Shown: piece by piece, positions 32,444-40,506 of the stretch
Layout: every line of letters begins with the position of its first letter
Numbering within the stretch: position 1 is the stretch's first letter
Source: an uncultured Mycoplasmatota bacterium
GTDB lineage: Bacteria > Bacillota_I > Bacilli_A > RF39 > UBA660
Direction: 5' to 3'
Assembly (NCBI GenBank): GCA_947296775.1
Contig: CAMYRF010000001.1
Span: 1 to 45,420 of the forward strand
Length of the DNA stretch: 45,420 nucleotides
Notes under the pieces: model-generated
The model's input: only the letters and a program-made list of their open reading frames with translations
Told to the model about the DNA's origin: nothing
The model's database searches: none
Translations under genes and position numbers: made by a program

Positions 32444-32533
32444 TTACCTCTCTGAGATAAAAAAAGGTTTATTTAAATGTATATTTTGCAATTCCTTTTC
32501 ACTTGTTCTTTTACATTCTTCTTTACTTGGCAT
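32444..32533 (-). CDS. Tiny ORF, unknown
   Basis: 29 aa, MPSKEECKRTSEKELQNIHL, then NKPFFISER. GAGGTAAAAGAAG precedes the ATG, which lies inside the end of the upstream gene; the stop contributes to the next ribosome site. Possibly only a coupling peptide. Confidence 0.45.
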   Translation of the reverse strand: MPSKEECKRTSEKELQNIHLNKPFFISER

Positions 32534-32726
32534 CTTCTTTTACCTCTAACAATCCTTGTTTATAATTTTTGCTAAAACGTGATTTTCCATTATTAATCCA
32601 TTTATACCCTTTTGGATTAGTTGTTGCCCCTTTTATTATTTTCCAATCTTTCGGTAACTTGTCATAAACAATCACACCATTTTTACATAATTTTTCTAAC
32701 ACTTCATCAGCAACATTATTTTCCAT
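32523..32726 (-). CDS. Small protein, unknown
   Basis: 67 aa from the ATG at 32726 (GGGGTGG upstream; TGATG overlap with the previous stop). It contains YDKLPKDWKIIKGATTNPKG, then YKWINNGKSRFSK, a short motif frequent in small phage proteins. Function unknown. Confidence 0.65.
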   Translation of the reverse strand: MENNVADEVLEKLCKNGVIVYDKLPKDWKIIKGATTNPKGYKWINNGKSRFSKNYKQGLLEVKEDAK

Positions 32727-33079
32727 CAAATCCACCCCAGTTCTTTTAATTGTTTATCAATAGCAGTCAATAGTTCAATGTTCATTGCAAAGCCTTTATC
32801 TGTACTGGATATATTTACACCTTTAAATTCATGCCCTTTTGCATCGTTTTCCATAAATAGAATTGTTCTACCTGTCTTAAAATTTTTATACATTAACATA
32901 TCGAGAAAAAATGATTGTTCATACTCTAATTCCTCAAACATTTCTTCAGCACTTAATTCTTCATCTTTAGTTAATATTTTTTTTAGCTTTTTATATTCTT
33001 CAAGAAAATCTTTAACATTTGATATTTTTTCTTCTTTCAACATTTCTTCTAACAAAGCTATTTCATAATCTCTAAGCAT
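32726..33079 (-). CDS. Hypothetical early protein
   Basis: 117 aa from ATG 33079 (MLRDYEIALLEEMLKEEKIS). Charged helices for the first 65 residues, then a beta-rich end (RTILFMENDAKGHEF). AAAAGGTGATGAAG precedes the start; it overlaps the upstream zinc-ribbon gene by 8 bp. Not recognised. Confidence 0.65.
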   Translation of the reverse strand: MLRDYEIALLEEMLKEEKISNVKDFLEEYKKLKKILTKDEELSAEEMFEELEYEQSFFLDMLMYKNFKTGRTILFMENDAKGHEFKGVNISSTDKGFAMNIELLTAIDKQLKELGWI

Positions 33080-33245
33080 CTTCATCACCTTTTTCAAAAT
33101 TCACACTAACACTTTTGCCACATCTTATTTTTTCAATAGCGCTAGAACCACATTGTTCGCAAAGCCAATAATTATCTTTATTACCTTTAAAATTAAAATC
33201 CACATCATCCAATTTCATTTCATTACCGCAGTATTTGCATTTCAT
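33072..33245 (-). CDS. Small zinc-ribbon protein
   Basis: 57 aa: MKCKYCGNEMKLDDVDFNFK, then YWLCEQCGSSAIEKI. Two CxxC pairs make a typical zinc ribbon. It begins with an ATGA overlap with the previous gene and ends in the next start. Confidence 0.7.
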   Translation of the reverse strand: MKCKYCGNEMKLDDVDFNFKGNKDNYWLCEQCGSSAIEKIRCGKSVSVNFEKGDEDA

Positions 33246-33472
33246 TTTCTAATCACCTCATATTCTTTACCTTTTAACTCAGTTTTAATTTTTACTGGAT
33301 GCCCTAAAATTGTAGGTACATAGTTTTTCTTTACCTCTCTATATGAGTTGTTTAATGTCATATATGCATACATACAAGGAGAAACATATATAACAAAATC
33401 AGCAGACTTATCAATTATCAGATCATATATTTCATCTACCATGTTATAATAAGTCTTTTTATTTATTTTCAT
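33242..33472 (-). CDS. Hypothetical early protein
   Basis: 76 aa from ATG 33472 (MKINKKTYYNMVDEIYDLII), GGAGATATTTAAGC upstream. Alpha then beta (FVIYVSPCMYAYMTLNN). It overlaps its upstream neighbour by 14 bp. Not recognised. Confidence 0.6.
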   Translation of the reverse strand: MKINKKTYYNMVDEIYDLIIDKSADFVIYVSPCMYAYMTLNNSYREVKKNYVPTILGHPVKIKTELKGKEYEVIRK

Positions 33473-33833
33473 GCTTAAATATCTCCATATCTGTATTTTC
33501 AATCACCTCTACTAATAAAAATTCTTTTGTTATTTTATGTTTGGTCCTGGCACATAATTGTAGATGTTTTGTTGTTAATTTTGGAAAGTAATTATCACGA
33601 ATATACTTAATATTTCCAGTATCAATAATTCGATCTCTGCAATTGTATAAATCATATATCTTGTTTTTTCTAATTCTTAGATTTTTATAACCTAGATTTA
33701 TATAATAATTACCTAAATTACCATGTAACAGTTTTATCATCCTAGTGTTTATATTATTTTCTTTTAATATTCTTTCAGGAGGTAAACTGCCGTATTTTTT
33801 AACAAATTCAGCAATAAATACTTCTTTTTTCAT
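33459..33833 (-). CDS. Hypothetical early protein
   Basis: 124 aa from ATG 33833 (MKKEVFIAEFVKKYGSLPPE), AGAGGTACTAAT upstream. A basic, helical, probably DNA-binding protein (KLLHGNLGNYYINLGYKNLR). Not recognised. Confidence 0.6.
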   Translation of the reverse strand: MKKEVFIAEFVKKYGSLPPERILKENNINTRMIKLLHGNLGNYYINLGYKNLRIRKNKIYDLYNCRDRIIDTGNIKYIRDNYFPKLTTKHLQLCARTKHKITKEFLLVEVIENTDMEIFKHENK

Positions 33834-33834
33834 A

Positions 33835-34008
33835 TTAGTACCTCTTATTGTATGGGTCACTATTCCCACCAACTGCTTCAAACAAACTTTCTTGTTCATA
33901 TCTTTTCTCAAACTTACTACAATGCTTCTTAGTGAGCTGAATTTCCAGCCCACTAAGTTTACATTTATTTTTTATGTTATGTTTACAACACTTGCATATA
34001 TTATTCAT
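33835..34008 (-). CDS. Small cysteine-rich protein
   Basis: 57 aa from ATG 34008 (MNNICKCCKHNIKNKCKLSG). Cysteines C-x2-C-x(7)-C plus a later HCSKFE suggest a zinc knuckle. GGTGGAATCCTG precedes the start. Unknown. Confidence 0.65.
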   Translation of the reverse strand: MNNICKCCKHNIKNKCKLSGLEIQLTKKHCSKFEKRYEQESLFEAVGGNSDPYNKRY

Positions 34009-34042
34009 CAGGATTCCACCCAATATTTAATTTGTCTTTCAT
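34001..34042 (-). CDS. Possible 13-aa leader or coupling peptide
   Basis: MKDKLNIGWNPDE starts in the helicase stop (CTATGA) behind AAAAGGAATAAAACT and ends just past the next start codon. It may simply keep ribosomes on the message. Low certainty. Confidence 0.3.
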   Translation of the reverse strand: MKDKLNIGWNPDE

Positions 34043-35379
34043 AGTTTTATTCCTTTTCTTTTAGCAGTAACGAATATCCACTTAGGATTATAGTTACGCT
34101 CTTTCGCAATTCTAATTAAATCTTCCTTAGTCTTAGCCATTCCGACTTCCATTCTTTGCTTTTTCTTATGTTCAGCCATGGCTATTTTTTCTTGTTCGCT
34201 TATCTTTCTTAAGCGAACTTCCTCCATACACTGTAATTCTCTGCCCTTTACTACAAATTCGTGTCCGCAGTAAGGACATTTGTTTGCAGTTTTAAATATT
34301 CTGAAGCAGTTAGGACAGTTCCTGATTGTAAAACTACCATCTTCATTATTTGTTTTATATTTTTTAACTACCCCGCTTAGCGACCATTCTCTATCTTCAT
34401 CAGGTAACCCATGGCGCTGGTAATTGCCAACACAGTCTATTATTACTGCCTTTTTACCATTACCATCAGGAGTTAAAACCCTCATGGCTTGTTGGATATA
34501 TAACGCTAATGACTGTGTAGGTCTTAACAATAAACCTACACTAGCATTTGGCAGTGTAATACCCTCGCTTATAATATTTGCATTACATAATACTGTATAA
34601 TAACCTGAACGATATAAATCCATTATTTTTTTACGTTCAGTTTTATTCATTGATCCGTCGATATGTACTGCTGATATACCAGCGTTAATAAATTCTTCAC
34701 ATACCTTTTGAGAATGTTTAACACCAGCACAGTAGGCAATCGCTTGTCTACTATCACCTAGTCGTTTATAACTTTCGATTACATCGCCATAAATCGCACT
34801 ATTAAACATTAAATCATTAAGTTGCTTACCGTTGTAATCACCAGCCAATGTATCAATCTCGCTTAAATCTAACGCTATGTCAGGTGCGTAATAATCAAAA
34901 TCTGCTATAGCACCCTGATTAATTAAATATTTAACCGATACACCATTAATTAAAGTATCATACAAACTAAGTCTATCTCCATTTAAACGGGTTGGTGTTG
35001 CGCTAAACCCGATGATTATACATCCATAATATTCGGCTATTTTTTTATAACTATTTGCTTCACTTAAATGACATTCATCTATCAAAATTACTAGAGGATT
35101 TTTATGTTCCCCTAAACGATTAACTTCGGTAAAAACTGAAGCTAAACGACATTTATTTAATAATCCCAGACCCTCTATAAGCTCATTATGCTGGTTAAGA
35201 AGCTCGTTTCTGTGCGCCAGGATTAAACTATTACCCTTGCAAGTTTCAATGAACTTAGCCATTACATATGATTTCCCTGAACGACAAGGCAACTGTATCA
35301 GGATACCTCGACTACCATTATTAATGGCCTTTATAGTATCCTGATATACTGCTTCCTGATAATCTCTAAGCTGAATCAT
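34039..35379 (-). CDS. DEAD/DEAH-box (superfamily 2) helicase
   Basis: 446 aa. Motif I QLPCRSGKSYVMAKF, motif II LVILIDECHLSEA, motif III GFSATPTRLNGDR, and C-terminal motifs (VLCNANIISEGITLP, QAMRVLTPDGNGK) give a complete two-lobed helicase. Near residues 355-380 a zinc finger follows (CPNCFRIF, CPYCGHEF). Such helicases accompany Sak4/DUF669 recombination-replication modules. The ATG is separated by 2 bp from the DUF669 gene. Confidence 0.93.
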   Translation of the reverse strand: MIQLRDYQEAVYQDTIKAINNGSRGILIQLPCRSGKSYVMAKFIETCKGNSLILAHRNELLNQHNELIEGLGLLNKCRLASVFTEVNRLGEHKNPLVILIDECHLSEANSYKKIAEYYGCIIIGFSATPTRLNGDRLSLYDTLINGVSVKYLINQGAIADFDYYAPDIALDLSEIDTLAGDYNGKQLNDLMFNSAIYGDVIESYKRLGDSRQAIAYCAGVKHSQKVCEEFINAGISAVHIDGSMNKTERKKIMDLYRSGYYTVLCNANIISEGITLPNASVGLLLRPTQSLALYIQQAMRVLTPDGNGKKAVIIDCVGNYQRHGLPDEDREWSLSGVVKKYKTNNEDGSFTIRNCPNCFRIFKTANKCPYCGHEFVVKGRELQCMEEVRLRKISEQEKIAMAEHKKKQRMEVGMAKTKEDLIRIAKERNYNPKWIFVTAKRKGIKL

Positions 35380-35381
35380 GT

Positions 35382-35939
35382 TTAGAATTGGATATCATCT
35401 TCTGGGATGTCAAAACTTCCGCTATTACTATCATTAAATGGATTGTTATTTGCTGGTAACTGATTTTTTAACAGTTTCTTTTCTTTAACTTTATAATCGC
35501 CTTTTCTAATTTTATCTGCACTTCTTACTTCATCGACGATAAGTCTTGTTCTTACTTTACCAGCATTAGGACCTTGTTGTGGTATATATTCTTCTTCACG
35601 AAGTACAATACCAATACGTTGTCCTTTTAATTTTTGTTCATCCCAGTTCCATTTAAATGATGAATTTGATTCCTCAACCGCAGTGATAAACCCTTTAAAA
35701 AATGACTGTGCAGTTTCCTTATACGATCTATAGAACGAACCGCCCCAAAAATTCATTGATTTATATAACTCCAAGTAGTAATCCTTATATTGCCCCTCAG
35801 CAATATCAAAACTGATTTTAAGGCATTCTTTTTGCGGGTCATCCTCTACGTTTTTTATTACCGCTACATATCCCCCAGCTGGCAAACTCTCAAATTCTCC
35901 AGCTTCTTTAATTTCATTCCAGTTATTGATTTGTTTCAT
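35382..35939 (-). CDS. DUF669 single-strand-binding-like protein
   Basis: 185 aa. FESLPAGGYVAVIKNVEDDP, FWGGSFYRSYKETAQSFFKG and GQRIGIVLREEEYIPQQG are typical of DUF669 phage proteins, which act like single-strand DNA-binding proteins. The C-terminal tail is acidic and ends PEDDIQF, like the protein-binding tip of SSB. It sits between Gp157 and the helicase in the usual order. Confidence 0.87.
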   Translation of the reverse strand: MKQINNWNEIKEAGEFESLPAGGYVAVIKNVEDDPQKECLKISFDIAEGQYKDYYLELYKSMNFWGGSFYRSYKETAQSFFKGFITAVEESNSSFKWNWDEQKLKGQRIGIVLREEEYIPQQGPNAGKVRTRLIVDEVRSADKIRKGDYKVKEKKLLKNQLPANNNPFNDSNSGSFDIPEDDIQF

Positions 35940-35953
35940 ATTTTTTTATCTCC

Positions 35954-36439
35954 TTACTTGATTTGTAAATTTTGTTTTTCTTCAACATGGGCATATAATG
36001 TCATATTGTTTTTTAAAAAATTCTTAGTTGCTTTTTTGTCAATTTTAAATTTAATTTCTTCTTTGACTAAATCAGTATCTTTGTACTTATTGACAAACTC
36101 AGTTTCATTATCAATGACAACTGATGATGATTTAGTAAACCGCAATACACATTTAGGTGTTTCGATTTTCTTAATACCGTGTTCAAGCATATATTTTGCT
36201 AAGAACGCTTTTGTATTTTCATTTCTATTTTCAATCGCTTTAGCTCTATCCAATAAAACCTTAGCTTCTTCTTTTAATGCATTAACATCAACGTCATTGT
36301 TTTTTAACACTACCGCAATAGCTTCTAACTTATCATTTTCAGCTAACTGCAACTCTTGAAATCTTGCAATATCGGTAATCTCGCCAGTTTCTTCATCTAC
36401 AAGTGAATTAATCTCTTGATTAATTTCGTATAGTTTCAT
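35954..36439 (-). CDS. Gp157 family protein
   Basis: 161 aa from ATG 36439 (MKLYEINQEINSLVDEETGE), AATAGGAGACAGAAAATA upstream. The long helical hairpin followed by a small beta domain (HGIKKIETPKCVLRFTKSSS) matches Siphovirus Gp157, which was linked to phage resistance in Streptococcus thermophilus and lies in recombination modules. The exact role is uncertain. Confidence 0.87.
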   Translation of the reverse strand: MKLYEINQEINSLVDEETGEITDIARFQELQLAENDKLEAIAVVLKNNDVDVNALKEEAKVLLDRAKAIENRNENTKAFLAKYMLEHGIKKIETPKCVLRFTKSSSVVIDNETEFVNKYKDTDLVKEEIKFKIDKKATKNFLKNNMTLYAHVEEKQNLQIK

Positions 36440-36458
36440 TATTTTCTGTCTCCTATTC

Positions 36459-36968
36459 TTAATCCAATTTATGTCTTTTATTAGCATTTTGCATCGACGT
36501 TGTTGCCCATCTGCAATTTTCCGGCGAATAGCAACCATCATTATTGATTCTATCAATGCTCAATTCATCACTATAACCATTTTCTATCGACCATTGTTCA
36601 AACGCTTTAAAATCATTTAACCATTCGTCACATATATAAATGCCCCGCTTACCATAATATTTGTAATTATGATTTTTGATGTTATAGCATCGTTCTTTCA
36701 TACCCCAATAAATTCTATAAATCCTATTTTTAACTCTAGGGATATCATCAATCATTAACTCTTTGTTTCTTTTTACAATTCTTTCACTATTAATGCATCC
36801 GCAACTTTTTGTGTGCCCATTTTTCAGGTAAACCCCTTTAGTTGTTATAATGTTTCCACATGAACATTTGCATTTCCACATTGAAAAACCTTTTTTATTA
36901 CCACAATCTTCAATGACGGTTAGTCTTTCGAATTTTTCATTTAAAAGATTAAGTCTTTTTCTACCCAA
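36459..36968 (-). CDS. HNH homing endonuclease-like protein
   Basis: 169 aa, probably starting at TTG 36968 (GRKRLNLLNEKFERLTVI), with AGGA upstream. N-terminal zinc ribbon CKCSCGNI and SCGC; then an HNH core (GIYICDEWLNDFKAFEQWSI, LSIDRINNDGCYSPENCRWA). This is a free-standing phage HNH homing endonuclease. It lies between the Sak4-like ATPase and Gp157 in an otherwise conserved module, overlapping the ATPase end, so it looks like a late insertion. Confidence 0.87.
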   Translation of the reverse strand: MGRKRLNLLNEKFERLTVIEDCGNKKGFSMWKCKCSCGNIITTKGVYLKNGHTKSCGCINSERIVKRNKELMIDDIPRVKNRIYRIYWGMKERCYNIKNHNYKYYGKRGIYICDEWLNDFKAFEQWSIENGYSDELSIDRINNDGCYSPENCRWATTSMQNANKRHKLD

Positions 36969-37593
36969 TTTCGTAATACTTCCTAATTTCACTATCAACA
37001 AACTTTAGATCATTATCAATTTCAATATCTTCGAAAAGACCGATTGGTGTCTTGACTGGATTTAACCCATCACTTTTGGTTACAAATTTATATACACCAT
37101 CATTATTTTTAGCCATTATGACTATCGTAAACAATCCCTCTAATGTGAGTTGACTATCAATCATTTTCCCTGATGTTTTAGCCTTTACATGTCCATTATC
37201 TGTGGTATCAGTGTGATGCAACAAATAAACAATTACGTCTTTATCTAAGTCAGCGATAAAATCCAACAAACCCTTAAATTCAACTGCAATATCAGTGAAT
37301 TTCCCATAGCCAACCTCTTTAGCTTTGTCGAACATTTGAAAAGCCATTAAATACTGACTATCATCAATTACAAATGTTTTACATTTTTTTTGATATTTAG
37401 ATAATTTTTGTTTTATAACTGAATATCTTTCGCTTCCGTTACATTGCCTTAAATCTAAATTATTAAGTTTTTTTCTAAAAGGCAGTGCTTTTCCAGCAAC
37501 GTTTAGAATAAGTACATCCTCTTTTTCAAAGTTTCTTAACGAAGTGGATTTTCCACTCCCTGAACTGCCTAGTACAAGTACTGCTAATCCCAT
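36961..37593 (-). CDS. Sak4-like RecA-fold ATPase
   Basis: 210 aa. Walker A VLGSSGSGKSTSLRNF, Walker B KTFVIDDSQYLMAF, and a RecA-like middle (DKDVIVYLLHHTDTT). Sak4-type ATPases promote single-strand annealing or strand exchange with phage SSB-like proteins such as the DUF669 gene three genes on. Start behind AAGGGAGAAGATTAAGAA. Confidence 0.87.
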   Translation of the reverse strand: MGLAVLVLGSSGSGKSTSLRNFEKEDVLILNVAGKALPFRKKLNNLDLRQCNGSERYSVIKQKLSKYQKKCKTFVIDDSQYLMAFQMFDKAKEVGYGKFTDIAVEFKGLLDFIADLDKDVIVYLLHHTDTTDNGHVKAKTSGKMIDSQLTLEGLFTIVIMAKNNDGVYKFVTKSDGLNPVKTPIGLFEDIEIDNDLKFVDSEIRKYYEIG

Positions 37594-37733
37594 TTCTTAA
37601 TCTTCTCCCTTACATTCTTAATTTCTTCTTTTAATTCACTTGCCAAATCAAAATCAGCACTATCCCAGTGATCTTTCATTTCAAGTTCAAACAACTGCCG
37701 TTCTAATTGAAATAATTTTTCTTTTAATTTCAT
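37584..37733 (-). CDS. Small coiled-coil protein
   Basis: 49 aa from ATG 37733 (MKLKEKLFQLERQLFELEMK), CTGGAGGAATAAA upstream. Wholly helical and charged. It overlaps the next gene by 10 bp. Unknown. Confidence 0.6.
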   Translation of the reverse strand: MKLKEKLFQLERQLFELEMKDHWDSADFDLASELKEEIKNVREKIKKWD

Positions 37734-37734
37734 T

Positions 37735-38220
37735 TTATTCCTCCAGTATAAATATTTCTTTGTATTTTCTATCAAATTTACTGTGGTCAGTTACATATAT
37801 ATCTATTATCTGTCCCTTAAATGAGCCAGTATCCTCAGCTATGTAAACATGGTTGTCAATCATAATTTTAGAACCCAGAGGGATATAATCAGTATCCACC
37901 CCTATGGTTCTGCCTTCTACATAATCTGTACCTAAACGTGTTAAATATCCCGTCCATTTACCGTTACACTCATAACAACTGCAGTAGTTAGTTATTTTAT
38001 AAATTCCTAACGATCTTCATTTTGGTAATGAATTCTGGTATTCTTCTGCAAGTAATTCATTTTTAGCTTTTAGGTCATTGATTACATTCTCCAATCTGGT
38101 TACTTCATTATTTAATTTTAAATTTTCATACTGTAATGACTGTCCGTAAACATAGCCAATCGACAACAAAAATAACAAAATACTAATTATTAATACTTTA
38201 AACTTCTTCAATATTTGCAT
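37735..38220 (-). pseudogene. 3D-domain protein split by an in-frame TGA
   Basis: The first 67 codons give a membrane segment (LIISILLFLLSIGYVYG) and a coiled coil ending QNSLPK. A TGA follows at 38017-38019, and without any frame change the reading continues RSLGIYKITNYCSCYECNGK, TRLGTDYVEGRTIGVDTDYI, then GSKIMIDNHVYIAEDTG up to TAA 37735. The second part is a 3D (YocH/MltA-like) domain with its aspartates. It has no start codon or ribosome site of its own. A CGA-to-TGA change in a single gene of about 161 aa explains this best; readthrough is the alternative. Confidence 0.75.
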
Positions 38221-38254
38221 TCCCTCCGTTTATCCTCTATAATGAAGATGGTTT

Positions 38255-38515
38255 TTATTTGTTAGGTACTGTTGGCGCAGTGCCTTTTTGTTTTATAATA
38301 ATTTCTGCTAAAGCCTGAACAAGTTCTATTGATGGGCTTGGATTCCATTTAGTCATGTAATCCTCAAACGCTGTTCTAGGGATTACAATAGATCTATGAC
38401 CGTTTTTATTCTTGGTACAGCTTCCAGGAAATACACCCTGCTCCACCGCATTTCTTACCCAGGCTGGATCCTTTTTTAAACGTCTAGCACATTCCTCAAC
38501 ACTTATTGTCTCCAT
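38255..38515 (-). CDS. Excisionase-like winged-helix protein
   Basis: 86 aa from ATG 38515 (METISVEECARRLKKDPAWV), AGGAGGTGAGAAAG upstream. RNAVEQGVFPGSCTKNKN, then IVIPRTAFEDYMTKW is the helix-turn-helix plus wing of AlpA/excisionase-type proteins. It may direct excision with the integrase or act as an early regulator. Confidence 0.75.
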   Translation of the reverse strand: METISVEECARRLKKDPAWVRNAVEQGVFPGSCTKNKNGHRSIVIPRTAFEDYMTKWNPSPSIELVQALAEIIIKQKGTAPTVPNK

Positions 38516-38527
38516 CTTTCTCACCTC

Positions 38528-39322
38528 CTAATTTAGTGATAAATTTTGTTCAATCATAGGCAAAATATCATTTGCTTTTAATAACTCATACAGAAATAAC
38601 CGCCCTTTTTGTGTCCATTTAGTATTCATTTTTACATCAGGCATACCATTACTTCGAGTAATATCAATAGTTTCAGACTGTGTATAACCTTTGTTTTGAT
38701 ATTTACTATATAAAAGCCACTGTCCTGACTGTTTGTATTGAATACCTAAATTATGTAGTATATTATTAAGTGCTTTCCCACTTTTACCATAATCCTTAGC
38801 AATTTGAGAGATAGTTACTAAACCTTTATTTTTTAAAATCAGATCACAGTAATCTGCTTTTGGTTTTAACTCAGCTATCTGTTGATCTTTTATTTTATTT
38901 GAAAGTTCTAATTTCTCATTTTCTTCAATTCGAGCTAACAATTGAAGAAGCGCTTCTTTGTAATTACTTGGTAAAGCACTCGGTTTAGCTTCTCTTGATT
39001 TAAAATAGTGTTCGACCAAACTATCATATACCTCCCATGCTTTATCAGTGTTTAAAGACTTAGCATGTAAGAACGCTCCACGTTCTGTCCATAAATAAAT
39101 TGTTTTAGCATTTTTTAAACCTCGGTCAAATTGTCCTTGGTCTATAAATTCTTTCTTTTCTACACCTTCCAAAGTAAAATAATGCTTTCCTTCTTGGTAT
39201 CTTTCTTTGTTTCTATTAAAATTTTTAGTTACAACATCTGTTGTTGTACCATAGCTTTCAGCTAACTGACTTGTTAATAACACCCTTTGATTTTCGTACT
39301 CGATAATCTGTAATTGATTCAT
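38528..39322 (-). CDS. ORF6N-KilAC antirepressor
   Basis: 264 aa from ATG 39322 (MNQLQIIEYENQRVLLTSQL), AAAGGAAATTATTTT upstream. Residues 1-90 are an ORF6N domain (LAESYGTTTDVVTKNFNRNK, ERGAFLHAKSL). The C-terminus is KilAC (LVTISQIAKDYGKSGKALNN, GQWLLYSKYQNKGYTQ, WTQKGRLFLYELL). Such proteins counteract repressors or regulate early lytic genes. Its C-terminal domain is paralogous to that of the Rha gene at 21.1 kb. Confidence 0.87.
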   Translation of the reverse strand: MNQLQIIEYENQRVLLTSQLAESYGTTTDVVTKNFNRNKERYQEGKHYFTLEGVEKKEFIDQGQFDRGLKNAKTIYLWTERGAFLHAKSLNTDKAWEVYDSLVEHYFKSREAKPSALPSNYKEALLQLLARIEENEKLELSNKIKDQQIAELKPKADYCDLILKNKGLVTISQIAKDYGKSGKALNNILHNLGIQYKQSGQWLLYSKYQNKGYTQSETIDITRSNGMPDVKMNTKWTQKGRLFLYELLKANDILPMIEQNLSLN

Positions 39323-39342
39323 AAAATAATTTCCTTTCTTTT

Positions 39343-39352
39343 GTGTTATAAT
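39343..39352 (+). promoter_or_regulatory. Extended -10 promoter on the plus strand
   Basis: TGTTATAAT (39344-39352), a TG-extended -10 without a good -35, 32 bp before the plus-strand gene at 39384. It faces out of the early operon. Confidence 0.6.
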
Positions 39353-39383
39353 GAGATAAAGTAACAAGAAAGCAGGATCGACT

Positions 39384-39707
39384 ATGAAAAATCAATTTGA
39401 TGATGTGATTCTCATGAAAGAAGAATTACAACTTCTTAAGAAAATCCATAAAAATCCACATTTTAATATCAACGATATCTCATTTGATAAATATAGATTG
39501 TTTTTAAGTTATGGTTTTATAGAACGTGACTATAGCGGTAAAATAGACTATAGGGGTCAAAATATTTTTGATAATACTGTTTGTACTACTGCAAATTACA
39601 AACGATTTTTAAAAAATCGTAAAAATAATTTTATAGAAAGGAAATTTCCTATAATAATTTCTTGTATTGCATTAGTTATCTCAATAATCGCACTAATAAA
39701 GCAATAA
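39384..39707 (+). CDS. Tail-anchored membrane protein, plus-strand moron
   Basis: 107 aa: soluble helical N-terminus (DDVILMKEELQLLKKIHKNP), then SYGFIERDYSGKIDYRG, and a C-terminal membrane helix (FPIIISCIALVISIIALIKQ), so it is tail-anchored. It has its own extended -10 promoter, opposite to the early operon, so it can be expressed in the lysogen. Its 3' end overlaps the minus-strand peptide at 39676-39762. Function unknown. Confidence 0.7.
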   Translation: MKNQFDDVILMKEELQLLKKIHKNPHFNINDISFDKYRLFLSYGFIERDYSGKIDYRGQNIFDNTVCTTANYKRFLKNRKNNFIERKFPIIISCIALVISIIALIKQ

Positions 39708-39762
39708 TTGATATTACCAGGCTTGTTAATGAAACAATCAGCGGTGTCCAGTTTCGTTTCAT
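39676..39762 (-). CDS. 28-aa hydrophobic membrane peptide
   Basis: AAAGGAATAAAAAAT leads to an ATG at 39762. MKRNWTPLIVSLTSLVISII, then ALLVRLLR: a single membrane helix with basic ends. It converges with, and overlaps by 32 bp, the plus-strand gene whose own C-terminus (ALVISIIAL) reads almost the same. Holin-like toxin peptides have this build; function unknown. Confidence 0.6.
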   Translation of the reverse strand: MKRNWTPLIVSLTSLVISIIALLVRLLR

Positions 39763-39778
39763 ATTTTTTATTCCTTTC

Positions 39779-40483
39779 TTAAAATTTAAAATCTTGTTGT
39801 TCATACCCTAAGACACCAATAATAGTCGCTCTTGATGGTTGCCAATCATTGATAAAATCTAAAATTTTGTAATAATCTTTCTTTAAAATTTGATTCCTAT
39901 GTTTTACACCACCGACAAGTAATACTTCATGATTAAATTCATTAAATAATTTTCTGCGCTGATTACCACGCACAATTAATCCTTCGTCTTTGATAACATT
40001 GTTAATACGTTTTTGTATTCTAGTACCAATCTCTGAATATTCATTTTGAGAAATCGTTTGTACCGATTCTAATTGAGTTACACGAGCTTCAATTTGTTCT
40101 GTTGCTTCAAACATTAGCCTTAATGCTTGCATTGGATCATGCTGAATAGAATATGTACCAGTTCTCCTCAATGTTGGTAATACTTCTGAGGTAACCCATC
40201 TTTTAAATTTTTTAGCCGTTGGTAATTTGCTTGATAACACTAGACTATACAATCCACTTTCATTAATAATGATTACATTTTGTTTTCCTCCTGGTGTCAC
40301 CATTTCAGTGACCCCTTTATCTTCTTCGTCAACATGTCTAGCTATCGCATTATTCAACGACTTGCCTTCACCATATCCCAACGCTCTTGCTACATCCTTT
40401 CCGACAAACCATGGGTCACTGTCAACGCTCAAACTTCTAACTTCTCCAAATTCTTCATTTTTGAAAATTTTTAACTCATTCAT
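39779..40483 (-). CDS. BRO-N antirepressor with ORF6C-like C-terminus
   Basis: 234 aa from ATG 40483 (MNELKIFKNEEFGEVRSLSV), AAAGGAGTACATTAC upstream. BRO-N domain: DPWFVGKDVARALGYGEGKS, NESGLYSLVLSSKLPTAKKF, RWVTSEVLPTLRRTGTY. The C-terminal half (EYSEIGTRIQKRINNVIKDE, ... FNHEVLLVGGVKHRNQI) is ORF6C-like. A phage antirepressor in the first position of the early operon bar one small gene. Confidence 0.9.
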   Translation of the reverse strand: MNELKIFKNEEFGEVRSLSVDSDPWFVGKDVARALGYGEGKSLNNAIARHVDEEDKGVTEMVTPGGKQNVIIINESGLYSLVLSSKLPTAKKFKRWVTSEVLPTLRRTGTYSIQHDPMQALRLMFEATEQIEARVTQLESVQTISQNEYSEIGTRIQKRINNVIKDEGLIVRGNQRRKLFNEFNHEVLLVGGVKHRNQILKKDYYKILDFINDWQPSRATIIGVLGYEQQDFKF

Positions 40484-40506
40484 GTAATGTACTCCTTTCA
40501 TTCTTT

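Noticed and set aside
38017..38019. Genome-wide TGA recoding to tryptophan
   Set aside because: Long genes use TGG for tryptophan and remain open with TGA as stop, and several genes end in TGA; the internal TGA in the 3D gene is an isolated event.
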